Positions 18,405-31,250 are shown, counted from the first letter of the stretch. The stretch: 64,000 nt of DNA from Chromobotia macracanthus (GCA_036877525.1 JAZGTH010000114.1:2501-66500); one strand, 5' to 3'. Numbers and translations: made by a program. Notes: a model not told the origin generated them from the letters alone.

Positions 18405-20310
18405 TAAGGAAATCTCAGTGTCACCCTGTGATAACTGTACAAACACTGACACATCACGGGTACAACATCTCTTCCTTCTGACAGCTTGTGTTTGCTCAAA
18501 TTTCTTGTAGCTATTGATTTTCCTTTGGCGTTGCTCTGGTGACAGGTAGGCAAACAGTCCTCTGAATCCCCGATTATGTGCCAAGTCTCACTTTTCTTGC
18601 CTGCAGTTGTAGAATGAGACTACAATTGGTGCTAATGCTAGGACATCTTTTGTTTTTTGAGCTAATGTAAGTATATATAATATTGATCTACTGACACACG
18701 TTATGGTAAGTATTAACTATAAATGTCAGGGAATTGTTACAAACTCCAATATAAGTCTGCTTGTTTAAAATCCTCATCCAGGCTTGTTATTTAGGACCCA
18801 GTAACCTAATAACATCTGTTACATTTGGTTAACTGTAAGAGAAAAATTCTACATTTCCTGTAAAATTTCTTACCTCGTGACATGCGGCTGCAGCTTTGAG
18901 AAATCCAAGGATATCCTTTGCTTCTTTTGCCTACTAAAAAATATATAAAGGATCATCTTTGTTTGGCCCCAGGGAGGATGTCCTCTTAATCAGTTGTTTT
19001 GATGCGTTTTTACTTTTTTGACTTTTTATATTTCTTGTCATTTACTGTTAATTGATAAATTGTTCAAACTGTGTTTTCTTTCTGAGGGGAAAAGATTTGG
19101 GATTATAATCACTTTAAGCTTAATTGATTTTGATGTGAATTATTTTGCCAATCTGTACATAAGTAAAATTGTGTAGATATACATAAAAAATACAGCTGCT
19201 ATTTTGTCTAAAACCATTTTTGTTAATAAAATATCACTACTGCAGTAAATAGTGAATGTCTAATCTCTACGTATAAACATCAATACTAGATAAATCATAT
19301 GTGCCACAGATGTAAGATTCCAAACATTCATGTCTGTTATGCAGCAAGAGGATATCACTTGAACATCTGAAAACATCAATGTATTCTATATGAGCAAAGA
19401 CCCTAAAATGTACATCGTCCAGATGAAAACGAAAAGATCTCCACGATGTGTGTGTGCTATCAGAGAAAAGGAAGCCTGTGGTGGTGAAGCGCCCAATCAA
19501 GATACAGTTACTCAGTTGTGTGCACAGACTTCCTCAGGACCAAAAAAGCCACTAAAAATACTTCAATAAACAACCAAATGTATTTAACAGAATTAAAAGC
19601 TGTACTTATCTGTCTACTTATCTTACTTATCTTTTTCATTAAATTGAGTGCTTAGAACACTAACAACAACACTGTTTTAACCAGACACTCATAAGAACTC
19701 TGAAACCACAGAGGCATAAAATTAACTTTAATTCCAAAGCATAGCGATACATACAAAGCACAACAATATAATTCTGGTACCTTTGACAAAAATCTGACAC
19801 TTTTTCTATTGAAATCGCTAAATTTAAATCAAAAGTGCTCTTTTTAGAAACCATTTCCTTAGATCCCTGAGATTCCTTAGATCCCTGAGATTCCTCAGAC
19901 CCCATTATCTGCCGTTTACCATTTTCTAATATCAGGTAAAACAGGTGAAGCTTAGCTTTACATTAACCAATGTGCATACTCAAGGCTGTCACTTATTCTG
20001 TACTTATTTATAAGCATACAACCTTCTCCCCAAACACAACTTTCTCCCCCAACACACACACACCTGCACACACAATATTGAAACAGAATTTGATTACATA
20101 GTAATGTCATTTTTCACAGCTGTTATAAAATATGTGGAAGCTTGTTTTAGGAGTTCAGGCAGCTCAGCAACACAAACAGAGACAGAAATGTAAGTAATTC
20201 CAAGTAAAGATTGTGTCCTGACAAATGCCGTTATGCATTTATAGCAGGAAATCAAAAGCTTAAAACTTCTATCCAATGTCTTTGTCATTTTTCTCCCCAA
20301 ATGTATTTAT
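18405..20310. other. Intergenic, nothing firmly recognised
   Basis: No confident gene. A minus-strand frame at 19660-19905 starts with a twice-repeated S-Q-G-S-K-E stretch (15-base direct repeat near 19862-19895) but has no recognisable domain. An upstream part of the transposase relic may extend to about 18600 in another frame. Confidence 0.35.
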
Positions 20311-20444
20311 TCATCTTTTACAGATGTTGGAAACCTCAGTAGTATGCTGGCAGTCACCATAAAAACAGCAGTTCAGATCATCCTCTGGTGGACAGCCGTC
20401 TTCACAGTTTTTGAAACTGTCATCCTGCAGGAGTGGAGAAAGCG
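20311..20444 (-). CDS. Putative terminal exon, cysteine-rich, gene unknown
   Basis: On the minus strand a strong acceptor (TTTGTTTTTGCAG) is followed by an open frame. It encodes an acidic, cysteine-rich stretch (DDSFKNCEDGCPPEDDLNCC, then FYGDCQHTTE) and ends in TGA at 20311-20313. An AATAAA (plus-strand 20306-20311) overlaps the stop. Six cysteines in about 40 residues suggest an extracellular domain. The acceptor phase (two bases to complete a codon) could join a donor inside panx1 exon 5 (AAAG/GTTTGT, near 23870), but pannexins are not known to end this way. It may belong to another gene or be chance. I do not recognise the product. Confidence 0.3.
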
Positions 20445-23400
20445 CTGCAAAAACAAATGGAAAACAAATTACATAAACAAAAAACATGGCATCAGACAGG
20501 CAAACACACTATCACCTAAAATCTTGCACACAAATGTCTTGCATCAAGAAACCCAGAGTTCTACACATTCTCTAAATCCCTTTTGTTCATATTTTAATTT
20601 TGGAGTATACTATATTAAGAAACCTTTATGTGAATGTGTGTGTGTGGCAATATATACATCTCACAATTATTTTTTTTTGTATTTAAACATTGGCTGGAAT
20701 CTAGAAAGATGATGACCCGCCTTCCCTGTATTTCCATTCAGTCTTTTATGGAAACATACAAGTCCAGTGCTATACAGAATGAACAGGGTTGTGACTGGTC
20801 ACAAAACTATCATTAATGTCCTTGATTCTCAAGAAACGCTTAGCAATCCTTCTAGACACACAAACACATGTACAGATCATGAAAATAAATGATCATTAAA
20901 AAAAACTTAAAAGCCATTGTATACTTCTGAAATATTTCCCTTACAAAGACACATACACTTTGACTTTCCATTACAGCTCTTCAGGATGTAAAAAAAAAAA
21001 AAAAAAAATCAAAACGTTCAGATATAAACGCAATCAGAAAGCATGTAGGTGTGATTGCCTTTAGGGGGCAACAGGGCAAATGCCTCTTAAGTTGTTTGGG
21101 AAGTGAATAATGCATAGACAAAGCAATAAATATTTCAATTCAAAAATTCAAATAGCTTTGCTGGCAGGGGTAAAAAGAGGCTTTACTCAATATATTTCCA
21201 GTCGTGGTCCCCTGACTATAAGGACTTGTATGTTAAATTAAAACATTACTGTGCAGTACTATTTTTGGCTACATAAATGTGAAAACAGTGTAACAGTGCA
21301 AGCATAGTATAGATGTATTTTTTAACTGAAAAAATTATTTCTTGTAGGCTGGCATTGTTGTTTGTGTCACAATACATCCTTTACAATGACATCAGATGTT
21401 TGCAACCCAAATTCTAACACAACAACGAAATAAACATGTTTTCTGTTCAACCTTTTCAATTTCAGTATGAGTGTAACAAATGAGGATAATGGAGACAAAT
21501 AAAATGCACTGATACTTGCTGGTTTGATTATCCCTGTATAATGACACACATAAACTCTAAGGCAGTTTGCCTCAATCAAGATGTTTTATGGGCTGTCCTC
21601 TTCAGTCTGCATAATAGCTCCTGAGAATAAGGAGCAGTTACAGATGCTTAAATTTTGTTTTGATAATACTGTGAGTGTGGTAACCTTGATGGTAAAAACA
21701 TATAGCACCAGGTTTTGTTTTTAAATCGTATGAAAACAGTTGTGCTCACTTATCACTACAGGGTCACCATACACTTTTATTGGTTAGGTTCATTAGAACA
21801 AACAATAAACCCTAATGGAAAGTTCATCACAGTTGATAAAGATTCTGTCATCTTTTATGTAATGACAATGATTCTAAGGGATCTTTTCCTCAACAGTTGG
21901 CAGGGAATTTAATGGCTCTTTTTTTAATTTTAATTGTTAGTTGGTACAGTTCAAATTCTGCTCTGCAGGAATTAATTTTATAGGGTTTTGTGTTTGCTAC
22001 CAATTTTAACCACTGTTTATCTGTAGCATTTTTGTTGGACGAACATTTGCCATTCATCAGGACATTTCTGTCAGTGAGGAAAATTAAGAACATTTAATAA
22101 TTACTTGGGTTAATTTTAGGGTTATATTTGTCTCAGCTTTTATGAATTAGTGTAATGAGGTCATGGTTACAGATGCTGGGAATGGACTAAGGATGGTATA
22201 AAAATGTATTAATTTAAGAACTTATCTTAAACATAGGAATTTAAGAACATATCTGAATGATATGTTCAGATAATCCTCTGGCATTGAAAAGAAAATTAAT
22301 GGGAATGGAAAAAATCCTCCCCTTTCCACCATACACTCTCTGTTCTCTGCGGCGCCTCCTCCTAGCAGCAACAGTTGCAGGCATATCACCTGCAAAATGG
22401 TTTAAGACATGCTTTTTTAGACTTTAAATAATAGTGCAAATACCAGTAAATTGAAAAGCACAAACCTAAATAGCCTTGCGTGATTCCTTTAAATATTCTC
22501 CTCCCATAAATTTTTTGTCTGAAAGGGAAACTTCTACAAATGCATATGCCATTAAGATCAGTCATAAAAATAACTATGTCCATACCTTTTCAGCACTAAT
22601 TTTTCATTGTCTTTAGTAAATCCTTACAGTAGTTATGTAATGGCAAAATATGGTTTGCGCTGGCACAAGCTGTTAGTAAATCCAGCCCATAGTCTTCATG
22701 ATTTGGTTTATCCACACTCCATTCTTCCTTATGGTTATATTTGTTTAGTGCACTCCAATGTTCCCAGAATTAACTTGTTTCTGAAGCTTGATCAATTATT
22801 CTTAACTGATTTCCTATATTTTGTTTTGAAGCGGTTTTTAGGTTAGATAATGTTGCAGATATTTGGTTTAGCATGTCATTTAAATGATTACTTAATTATT
22901 ATAATTATAAAATTATTATTTTTCAGATGCATTGGGACATCTGAATTTTAACTGTGTCTGAATTTCATTTCAGCGCACACACACAAGGAAACTTGGCCTC
23001 GCTGCTGAACCCAATCACCAAAAAATGTTAACTGGAAGCACAAAAAAATCTCTCATCTGTGAGTGTCCAACAGCTGCAGGCAAGCTATAACCGGCACTTA
23101 GAATGTAAACACCTACCCATGAATGTTCAGTGTACAGACACACAAACAGATCACAAATCAACTTCACAAGAACAAGTGGCTTTTCAGGAGTACTAGGACA
23201 CAGGTTCCAACACCACAACATGTATGTATGAGCTGCATCAATAATGTGTGAATACTACAGTATTTGTAGTATTATCGCAACAATATACTGTAAAAAATTG
23301 TATAAATCTGTAACGCAAACAATTCAAAAGCTAAACAACGGTAAACAACTTTGCTTAGCTCAGCTCATTAGCCTTAACAAGGCTAATGAGGAACTAAGGT

Positions 23401-23815
23401 CTAATAAAGATCTAAACAGTAAGATTCATTTGCAATTTGTTTTATTGTTTGTAGCTATACATTTTATCCAGCACTCATTTTTCTACCTGTGCTCCAAAGT
23501 ATCTCTTTATGGTTCTATATAATGTAATGTTATAATGTTCTATAATTGTAGAATTGTTAGCGTGCATGTAGACAGCATTTCAGTGCAGTAGCAGATCAGC
23601 ACACTGCGTATTAGTAAGCTCAAATCCAAAAAGCTGATGAGACTGCATCTCAAATGCATTTAAGCACTAAATGCACATATATAAATGCAGACCTACAGTT
23701 ATAGACCCTACTGCTTATACACCCTACTGCTATAGGGTATATAATGTTTATATTAGCATTTACGTTTTAAAAAGTATACGTTGGCAACCCTAACTGCATA
23801 TTGTGATAAACTATC
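20445..23815. other. Region downstream of panx1, no firm gene
   Basis: AT-rich DNA with an A-run at 20990-21008. A GC-rich patch at about 22328-22390 on the minus strand follows an acceptor-like TTTTGCAG and could be an exon, but its frame and donor are unclear. The panx1 3' untranslated region should occupy the upper part; an AATAAA on the minus strand near 23441 is a possible polyadenylation signal. Confidence 0.4.
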
Positions 23816-24010
23816 TTAAAGTCTGAATTTACATGTCAGAGAACTGTACTCAGAAACACACAAACCTTTCATCTCAGTGCTGCTGTTGGAGTTTTTCGAA
23901 TCTTTGGGCAGTCTGCTATCCACCATGTCTGTTTTGACCTGTCCAAGATCCTGCAGCAGCTGTATGGTGTCAAATGACGCATCTCCAGTGTCCTTTATTA
24001 GCTCTAATAC
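23816..24010 (-). CDS. panx1: panx1 exon 5 (C-terminal tail with caspase site)
   Basis: Starts VLELIKDTGD after acceptor ATGTAG and runs 64 codons to TAA (23818-23816). It contains LLQDLGQVKTDMVDSRLP, aligning with the caspase-cleaved tail of human PANX1. The sequence after STEMK looks unlike a pannexin tail, and a donor-like AAAG/GTTTGT lies there, so the real 3' end is uncertain. Confidence 0.8.
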   Translation of the reverse strand, partial: VLELIKDTGDASFDTIQLLQDLGQVKTDMVDSRLPKDSKNSNSSTEMKGLCVSEYSSLTCKFRL

Positions 24011-27000
24011 CTACATAAATGAACACAAAACACAATCTCATAAAATAAAAAATCTGTTGTTTTGTTTTTGTTTTGAAAACAGTTTTATTTCCATAAAAAA
24101 ATAATGAAATACGTAAACAACTTAGCCAACAATTTTGCCACAGTATTTTTCACACTTTTGAACTATTAAACATTGTATATTTTCCAATTCTTAACCGTAT
24201 ATTTCACGGCAAAGTTTTGTATATTTACACATCTAAACTGTGTATTATATTAACTGATACAGTATTAATATATTCTTTGTGTATATATATATTTTGTTAT
24301 GATGTTTACATAGCACAAACACAAAAAAATCATTGATGTACAAAGTCATGTACTTGCATGTTACTTTGTACATTTTTGTTTAGTACATTTAGTACAAGTG
24401 GCAAGGACAATGACACATTTAGCTCAGCATCTTAAGGTTTATTTGAAGTTAACCTAATATTGTATTTTAGTTTAATGTATATTTTCATTTTTAAATTAGT
24501 CTAAACTCTCACAGAATAATCCTGCAAAGCAGTGAAGCCCTTACAGATACCTCTTAACATGTTTAGATTAAGACATTATAAGGCTGTTTGGTTGTTGGGG
24601 CCTTCTTAAGACCTTAAAATAAAGATATTATTGGCTTTCCCAACAAAGATAGCAAAATCAGACCAGCATACCTTCAAGCACTTGTGACTCTTCAGCTCAC
24701 TGAGGTTCTCCTCTAAAAACAGAAGATATAGTGCAAGATCATCCCAGGACAATTTCCCAAACTGCATTACCCCTAGAGTGGGCAGCATCTCGTAGGGCTT
24801 CAAAAATCCCTTGGTCACTCTGAACGGAACCAAAATAGCGTACAAGCACAAGGGCAACAGCAGCAAGTATACACACAGATTGATGTAGCTCAGGAGCTGG
24901 AAGATGCCCACAGCAACCAGTTTGCACTGCATCAAAGGTGGTACCGTGGAGTCATTGATCACCACGCCAGACCGAATATCACACTGAAACTCATCTGTAA
25001 TGGAGAGACGGATGTAATAGCAAAGGTAGATGCAGGCTAACAGGAGGGCCAAAAAGGTGACAGCACGACAGATGATGTAACGAATCAGTAACCCGTTTGA
25101 GTTCCGTTTGGTCTTCAAGTACTGTTCCACCAGAGGATATCTAAAGCAGCTCTCAGCAAGGTCCGGCATAGAACTAAAGAACAAAATTGACAAATATATA
25201 TTATTATATATATTATTATTATTATTATATAATATTATTTAAATATTATGGTTACGTAACAAACATTCAATGGCTCAAAGTATTAATCATTTCCTCATAA
25301 ACATATCATTTTGCTCTAGAAGATAAGATTTAGTTATCAATATGTATCGAACATTATATAAGCTCAAAATATTAATCTATTTCAACATATTGTTTTAATT
25401 CAGATTCACTTCACATTCAAGGGCATTACAAAGCTTAGAAGAGCCATGATATTATGTATTACAACTCTTTAGTGTTCAGATAAAAAAGAATGCCATATAT
25501 ACCGGAATGCATGAGGGTAAATTAATTTTCATTTTTGGGTGAAATGTCAAAAATTTATTTACATGCTTTGCTTCATATCAATTTGCTGATATGTAACAAT
25601 GAAATGGCACCATCACTATTACTCGGTATAGACAGGAGAAGATAACTTATTACATATTTTTCCATATCTTTTAATAAATATTTTGCAAACCAGATGGTGG
25701 GGGATAGGATGGTACGACTCCTGAGACAGATCATCTGGGGTTTGATGGACTTCTTTATTAAAATTATATAGAAAATTACAAATTGCAGCTTTAATGTGCC
25801 AGAGGAGGACTGTTTCTGTTCTGAGAACTGGTTTCTTCTCCATCTATACATCACTGGAGTTTTGGTTTCTTGACACTGTCACCCTGTTGGCTGGCTTACT
25901 GGGAGACTGCTGACATTTAACTTAGCTTAGGATTTGTAAATTGTTCATTTTGGTTCTAGCAAAAAAATATAAACTATTTTGTAATTTCCCTGTCTCCAAT
26001 TCTCTTTCATTCTCTTTTATTTCATTTTTGTGTAATTATCAGGTATTTGTAGTGTGTATATTTTGTGTATGTATTTTATTCTTGTGTATTGTGGGTATTT
26101 TATGGTATTATTGCAAATCCCTTATACCCCTGTCCCATTAGATACTATCATTCTATGTGCTTAATTATATCTTGCTTAATATGATTGACTGCACGTCACA
26201 TAAATTCAAGAGTAGCTAATTTATATTGCAATGTCAACCACAGCAGCCAAAAGCTTATTTTGTACAAGTACCATCTGAGTAGCAGTGGCTCAAAATACTA
26301 CAAGGCCCAGTATGGTTGCAGGAGGCTGCACCTACAATGTGGTCCATGCATCACGTCTTACAAATTGTTACATATGTGTACCTGTGCAAACCCAAACACC
26401 ATTATGATTGTCAATGACTGTCATTTAAATTGTTCTGCTTGTGTGTGCTTTCTACCTGTGAGTGTCTACGTGAGCTGACTCTGAATCCGGTACTCTTGTG
26501 GGGTGAAGACGCCTGGCCAGTTTGATGGCTCTGTTGTAGGAACGGTCCAGTTCTTCCATTATAAAAGTTAAATCAGAAGAAAGAACAGGGGCTCCAGTAA
26601 ACCGCCAAAACAAAGCTGGCACATACACCGATACTGCCACCAGCAACAGGATATAAGGAAAAAACTGCAGAGAAAAGAGACAGACTGTTAGATTTTTTAT
26701 TATTTGGTTACGTATTGAATGGCTCTCACCAATGTATTAGATGCTTTCAATACCTGGGTCAACACATCTCAAGCAGTCCAACAGAGGTTGCTTGATATGT
26801 AAAATTATTGTAATACACTATTTCGAGTGATTACCTCAAAGTATTGGTATTGCAAAGCCATCATTTTTATTTATTTATTTATTTTCAAACTTGGCATACG
26901 AAAAGAGGGAATGATACATTAAACATTTTAGTAGTACCGGTAAGTCAACCTCCTACATTTTTCACCAAAAATTATCTGCATAATTTTTTTTAAAATTAAC

Positions 27001-30000
27001 TGCATTATCTGCAATGAAAACATTCTAATATTGTGTGTTGTACCACAGTGTGCAATAGAGACATTCCAATTGTCACCTATCCTTAAGACACGGATTAGCT
27101 GAAGACGATCTTTCATTTAACTTTGTGGCATTTCTTTTCGCCTTTCAGATTTCCAAGTCTTGTTGCAACAGTGGATTACAACTGAACAGACATCCTTCTA
27201 GTTGCCCCCTCCAGAACAAAGGAAATTTTAACAATATAATTTCTGCCTGTATTTTATGATTGCTCAAGATCTTTTTATATATATACAGATTTTTGACACT
27301 ATATAACACTATATAAACATGGTTGTTATAGCAAACATGAAATGCTAATACTGAATTAGTTATTAGTACTGAATTAGTTATTAAATACTGCAAGTAGCAA
27401 GTATACGTTCTACTAATAACACATTAATTATTAATAGTTAAACATTATAAATTGTTTTAATAGTTTAACCAATAAACCATTAATAATTATTTCAATGCAA
27501 ATGGGGGTTCCATTTTTAATTGGGAATTTTCTCGCAATTGAACACACAACAGTTCTATGTTTTAATTTTATATTCTATTTATTGCACTTGTTAATGCCTT
27601 GTCAGTGTCAACAGTTTTGGCAAGATCTACAGGTGGGGAAAAAATCAGTGAAATACAAATTAAACAAGCTTAAATAAAGGATATACACTTTAAAATAATG
27701 GCGCCACAAAAGTTCCTCACAGCAACGCCATATAGAACCATTTTGGTTCTCCAGAGAACCATATGGTCACAGGTTCTTAGGTTGCCTTTTTATAGTCTAC
27801 AACCCCTTTTATCTCTGCTAAGAACCTTTTATGAAACAGAAAGCTCTGAAGACATTAAAGTGGTTATGACATGTTTTAATTTTATGCCCTGATGTGTAAT
27901 AGATTTTTGCACCCTTTTTCCACCATTTTTAGTCCTGTGATTAAAACGTCTTAGCCAAACAACAGCACGACCAGGAACAGCACAGCGATTGACTGGCATT
28001 TCACAAACATATTTTGAGTAAGACTCGCTCCTCCAAAGTATTCTCTTCAGCCTGTTGTGTGATGTTGTAATGGTTTAATCCCAAAGTAAGAGGATGTTGC
28101 TGTTATGAGGACTGTTTATGTTTTTCTGCAACTAAGCAGAACTAAACTATACAGCCAAAAATGGTTCTTCTATGGCATCGCAAGTATTAGTCTGCAAGTG
28201 CAAGTAAATGCAAGTATTAGTGCCATGTCTACACACTGTTTAAAGGATAGTTCATCCAAAAATTAAAACTCTTCCATCATTTACTAGCCTTGTTTATAGC
28301 CTTGTGTCATTCCAAACCTGTATGACTTTTTATGGCTTCTGTATGACTTCTGGGGAAGATATGTAAAGTATGCTGGTCACCAAACAAAAGGGGCACCTAT
28401 AAATATTTGAAACTATTAAAGGGATAGTTTTCTGAGTAAACTATCCCTTTAAGCATTCAGTGTTTAACAGGCGTTAAAGATTGTTATGCTGAAAAAAGAC
28501 ACCGGAGGGCAAGTGAAAGTGTGTGTATGTTTACCTTATGCAGCCATAATGGCAGACCTCCAGTATCTTGTTTTTGTACTGCTGCCCAACAATACGAGTC
28601 CACATAAGCAGCTTGACGCCATGAGAACTTTGTGGGAGAAAAACAACTAATCTGTGTACCTGAGGAAATACAAAATTGAGAGTCTGATGTGGGAGACGGA
28701 GAAATTTAGATGGAGAGCCTGTGTGTGTATGGAGTGCATTTCAAGATAAAGGTTCAATGTGAAATTGAGCTCTTGTCATTTCGTGTTAATTTCTGTTTTT
28801 CTAGTTACTGCTGATTCTATTTGCTTTTTACAATGCTAACCCCCAAATAATCTATGTCATCCTGTCCTCAGTGTTAAAAATAGAAACAGGAATTAAATGG
28901 AAAGGGCTTTTACATCTTTAGGGCAATTGTTGATGAGGAACATAAGTAGATATTCTATGTAAGTTCAGAGCTTTAGGTCATGTCAGCACAATTCTTAAAA
29001 CTTACATTTTGCAGAAAATGATGACCAGGCTAAGTAGCCTTTGTATAGTTCACCTAATCTGAAAGTCTTTGGACTGTGGGGGAAAGTGGAAACCCAGAAA
29101 AATCATGGTGGAACGTCGTGCTGACACAGGGAGAATATGTAAACTCCATACAGTAAGGCCCCCTGACCCAGGCAGGACTCAAACCAGGAACCTACTTGCT
29201 GTCAGACAACAGTGTTACCCAATCATAGTAATACCACATATTCCATAACACCATTCAGTTTATATTTGTTTTATACATATCATATCACTATTTTTCACTA
29301 TAAGTTTAGGTCAACATATATATAAATGTCTAGTCCTCACAATGGCTTTAGATATATTTGACATACTTTGAATAACTGTGAATATAGCATTAACATATGG
29401 GCCACTTATAATGTTTTACATCCTTTTTGAAGTTACATATTCACTGTCCCTTAACTACTTGTAACTGTAACAAGAAACGAAGCACTGAAACTAAAGACTG
29501 ACTACTGAAGGCGAGTAAATGATGAAGAACTTCAATTTATTGGTGATCTATTTCTTTAAAAGCTCTGATACGCGCACACTTCCGCCCAAAGTTCAGCAGA
29601 TACAAAACAATGCAGAGAGGGGAAAACGCGTTTACACGCGTCCATTACATGAAACCCTTATGACAAATAAAATAATTTTCGTAAACAATCCGAGTGTCAG
29701 CTGTCAATCACAACACCTTTCTGGAGTCATCGCCTTCTCTTACTGTTTCTATTTACTTATTTAAAAATTAGGTCAACAGCTAAATTGTTTCAAAGGTTTG
29801 AAACGCGGTAAAAATGTAGTAAACAGAGGGGCTTGTGTGATTAGGATCGTGATACGTGTGTAAATAACATACCGACAGACACTTCCTGAGCGAAGGCCAG
29901 AGAGATCAGCAGTAAAGGCAGACCCACCGCGATACAGGTGACCATTTTATCCAGGGCCAAATCTAAGCGGATGCCTTTATATCTGTTCTCTGATGCGGGG

Positions 30001-30056
30001 TCCTTCAGCACGAAATCCGTGAACACATACTCAGTGGCGGCGTGCGCTATGGCCAT
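23816..30056 (-). CDS. panx1: Pannexin-1 (ATP-release channel), five coding exons
   Basis: Pannexin-1 forms heptameric plasma-membrane channels that release ATP and other small molecules. Coding exons (minus strand) are 30056-29873, 28659-28535, 26664-26456, 25173-24672 and 24010-23816. All introns are GT-AG, phases match, and the sum is 1215 nt (404 residues; human PANX1 has 426). Visible features are the N-terminal MAIAHAATEYVF; TM1 (about 40-58); first-loop Cys67 and Cys85 with the pore Trp75-Arg76 pair; TM2 (about 104-124); TM3 (about 206-227); second-loop Cys237 and Cys256; an N-glycosylation site at Asn246; TM4 (about 258-290); and a caspase-type DMVD at 368-371, matching the activating cleavage site of human PANX1. 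The last 15-20 residues may be intron read-through if a further exon exists. Which teleost paralogue this is (panx1a or panx1b) cannot be told here. Confidence 0.95.
24672..25173 (-). CDS. panx1: panx1 exon 4 (TM3, second extracellular loop, TM4)
   Basis: 502 nt between acceptor CTTTAG and donor GTATGC. Encodes YPLVEQYLKTKRNSN, TM3, the loop with two cysteines and the NDST glycosylation site, TM4 and the conserved LFLEENLSELKSHKCLK just before the junction. This is the best-conserved exon. Confidence 0.94.
25200..26170 (-). repeat. Repeats within panx1 intron 3
   Basis: A TTATTA/TATATA-rich patch lies at 25198-25245. Around 25850-25960, CACTGTCACCCTGTTGGCT and ACTGCTGACATTTA match 45831-45880, and 26095-26125 (TATTATTGCAAATCCCTTA) matches 45982-46000 and, inverted, 32052-32082. 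These are pieces of dispersed family A in minus orientation. Confidence 0.5.
26456..26664 (-). CDS. panx1: panx1 exon 3 (TM2 and intracellular loop)
   Basis: 209 nt between acceptor CTCTGCAG and donor GTAGAA. It starts FFPYILLLVAV (TM2) and runs through FIMEELDRSYNRAIKLA. It leaves two bases (AG) that join T of exon 4 to make serine, so the phases agree. The loop is shorter and less conserved at its end than in human. Confidence 0.9.
27720..27840. repeat. AGAACC-type dispersed repeat (intron 2)
   Basis: TATAGAACCATTTTGGTTCT and further AGAACC/GGTTCT words form imperfect inverted pairs. A related block lies at 47645-47725. Likely an abundant short inverted-repeat element; family not named. 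Confidence 0.4.
28240..28345 (+). repeat. Abundant fish short repeat in panx1 intron 2
   Basis: TTTAAAGGATAGTTCATCCAAAAATTAAAACTC...CATCATTTACTAG...GTGTCATTCCAAACCTG is a common teleost short inverted-repeat element type. A separate small palindrome (AAAGGGATAGTTT / AAACTATCCCTTT) lies at 28419-28452. Confidence 0.6.
28535..28659 (-). CDS. panx1: panx1 exon 2 (first extracellular loop)
   Basis: 125 nt between acceptor CCTCAG and donor GTAAAC, encoding 42 residues with the exon 1 base. It carries the loop cysteines (ISCFSP, SYCWAA) and the FSWRQ motif that lines the outer pore gate. Confidence 0.92.
29040..29225 (-). mobile_element. DANA-like tRNA-derived SINE in panx1 intron 1
   Basis: Read on the minus strand: GTAACACTGTTGTCTGACAG, then a B-box-like GGTTTGAGTCC, GGGTCAGGGGGCC, GTATGGAGTTTACATATTCT, CCCTGTGTCAGC and CCCACAGTCCAAAGAC. 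This is the body of the zebrafish DANA SINE and its relatives. The sequence has diverged and the A box is poorly preserved. Confidence 0.7.
29873..30056 (-). CDS. panx1: panx1 exon 1 (start codon, N-terminus, TM1)
   Basis: ATG at 30056-30054, encoding 61 residues plus one base. It ends ...GAAGTGTCTGTCG before the donor GTATGT. It contains the amphipathic N-terminal helix and TM1 (CIAVGLPLLLISLAFAQ). The start is fixed by homology to the strongly conserved MAIA N-terminus of pannexin-1. Confidence 0.93.
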
Positions 30057-30900
30057 GACTTTACACTACCTAGAAACTCCGGTCACACCTTTCTAACTTC
30101 TTTATAACTTTCGATACCTTGAAAAACAAACCGAGGTTAGCTCAAGAATTACACATCCTCCCAAAATACTTTTAATTAATAAATTAAAGGCTTTTAAGTA
30201 TGAACGTATACAGCAACTTGCTAAAATGTAGTTAATCAACTACAACATTTTGTTAGATATTGTCCCATTGTGATTTGCTACACGTTACTTCCTCTTCAAC
30301 GCAAACAAACATCTGAGCATCAAATCAGACGCCAGAGCTTTTATCAGAGCTCCTCCCCTATTCAGACTGACTCCTTGGCCCGTTCATCTTACGTCATTTA
30401 CTACATCTAAAATCAAATGACAAATCTAAGATGATCTAATCTCGCCAATTATCATTTGGCTGATTCTGTTCGCCCAACTCACTTGTGGATTTAATTAGTA
30501 TAGCAGGATTAAATTGTTTGAGATTATTGTGCGCTCACGAGTTGTTTTAAAAGGCAGTGTATATCGATAGTAGAAAAATTGATCAGCAACGCTGCTATTG
30601 GTTGGCTGTTACATGCAAAGAATTTCCATTTTTAAAGCACCTAGAAGGTTATGTCGAATTTCAAAACCTCAAAATATGCAAATACGTTTAACGAGTAAAA
30701 GGGAAATACAAGAACATTATATAAAGTGGTGTATAAAATCATTATATAAAATCACGTTAAAAAATACAAATTTTGTGTGTTTGCAACAGTAACCGATAAC
30801 TAGATGTTATATATATCTAGTTACATATGTTGGCTTGACAAAGCCCGGTTTGAAAAGTGTGTAATGGTTTAAAATACTTTAGGTTTGACATTCTCTAATA
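30057..30900. other. panx1 upstream region
   Basis: Probable promoter and 5' untranslated region of panx1 in the first few hundred bases. No clear TATA box or CpG island was identified. No other gene seen. Confidence 0.4.
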
Positions 30901-30904
30901 CTAT

Positions 30905-31250
30905 GGTGAGTTTAACATGTTTTAGTAAATTGTTAACGTTTTAACAATCTATTATGACTAGCATGTTTTCACTAATTTTAACATTAATTAGCATAATACA
31001 AGGACATTTTAACATGACATTAAAAACAATTAGCATGATGCTACTTTTAACATTTTACTAATATACTTTAACATGATATTAACATGTTTAACATAAATCT
31101 AACATTAATTAGCATGATGTTAGCACATTTTAGCGTGATGCTAACATGTTTTAACGTCAATTAGCATGATGCTATCATGTTTTAGCATAATGGTAGAATC
31201 CTTTTAAACAAAATGTTAGAACGTTTCAGTATGGTACTAGCATGTTTCAA
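30905..31250. repeat. Degenerate ~25-bp minisatellite-like repeat
   Basis: Words such as TAGCATGATGCTA, TTTTAACAT and AACATGTTTTA recur about a dozen times between 30915 and 31240 with irregular spacing. A related low-complexity repeat is common in fish genomes. No coding content. Confidence 0.55.

Noticed and set aside
18369..18584. 71-codon minus-strand frame upstream of the transposase relic
   Set aside because: It is out of phase with the transposase, ends in that element's N-terminal region and has no domain of its own.
22328..22390. Possible extra panx1 exon (GC-rich patch after TTTTGCAG)
   Set aside because: Arginine-rich in one frame with no pannexin similarity and no donor in a fitting phase. 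Kept only as a note.
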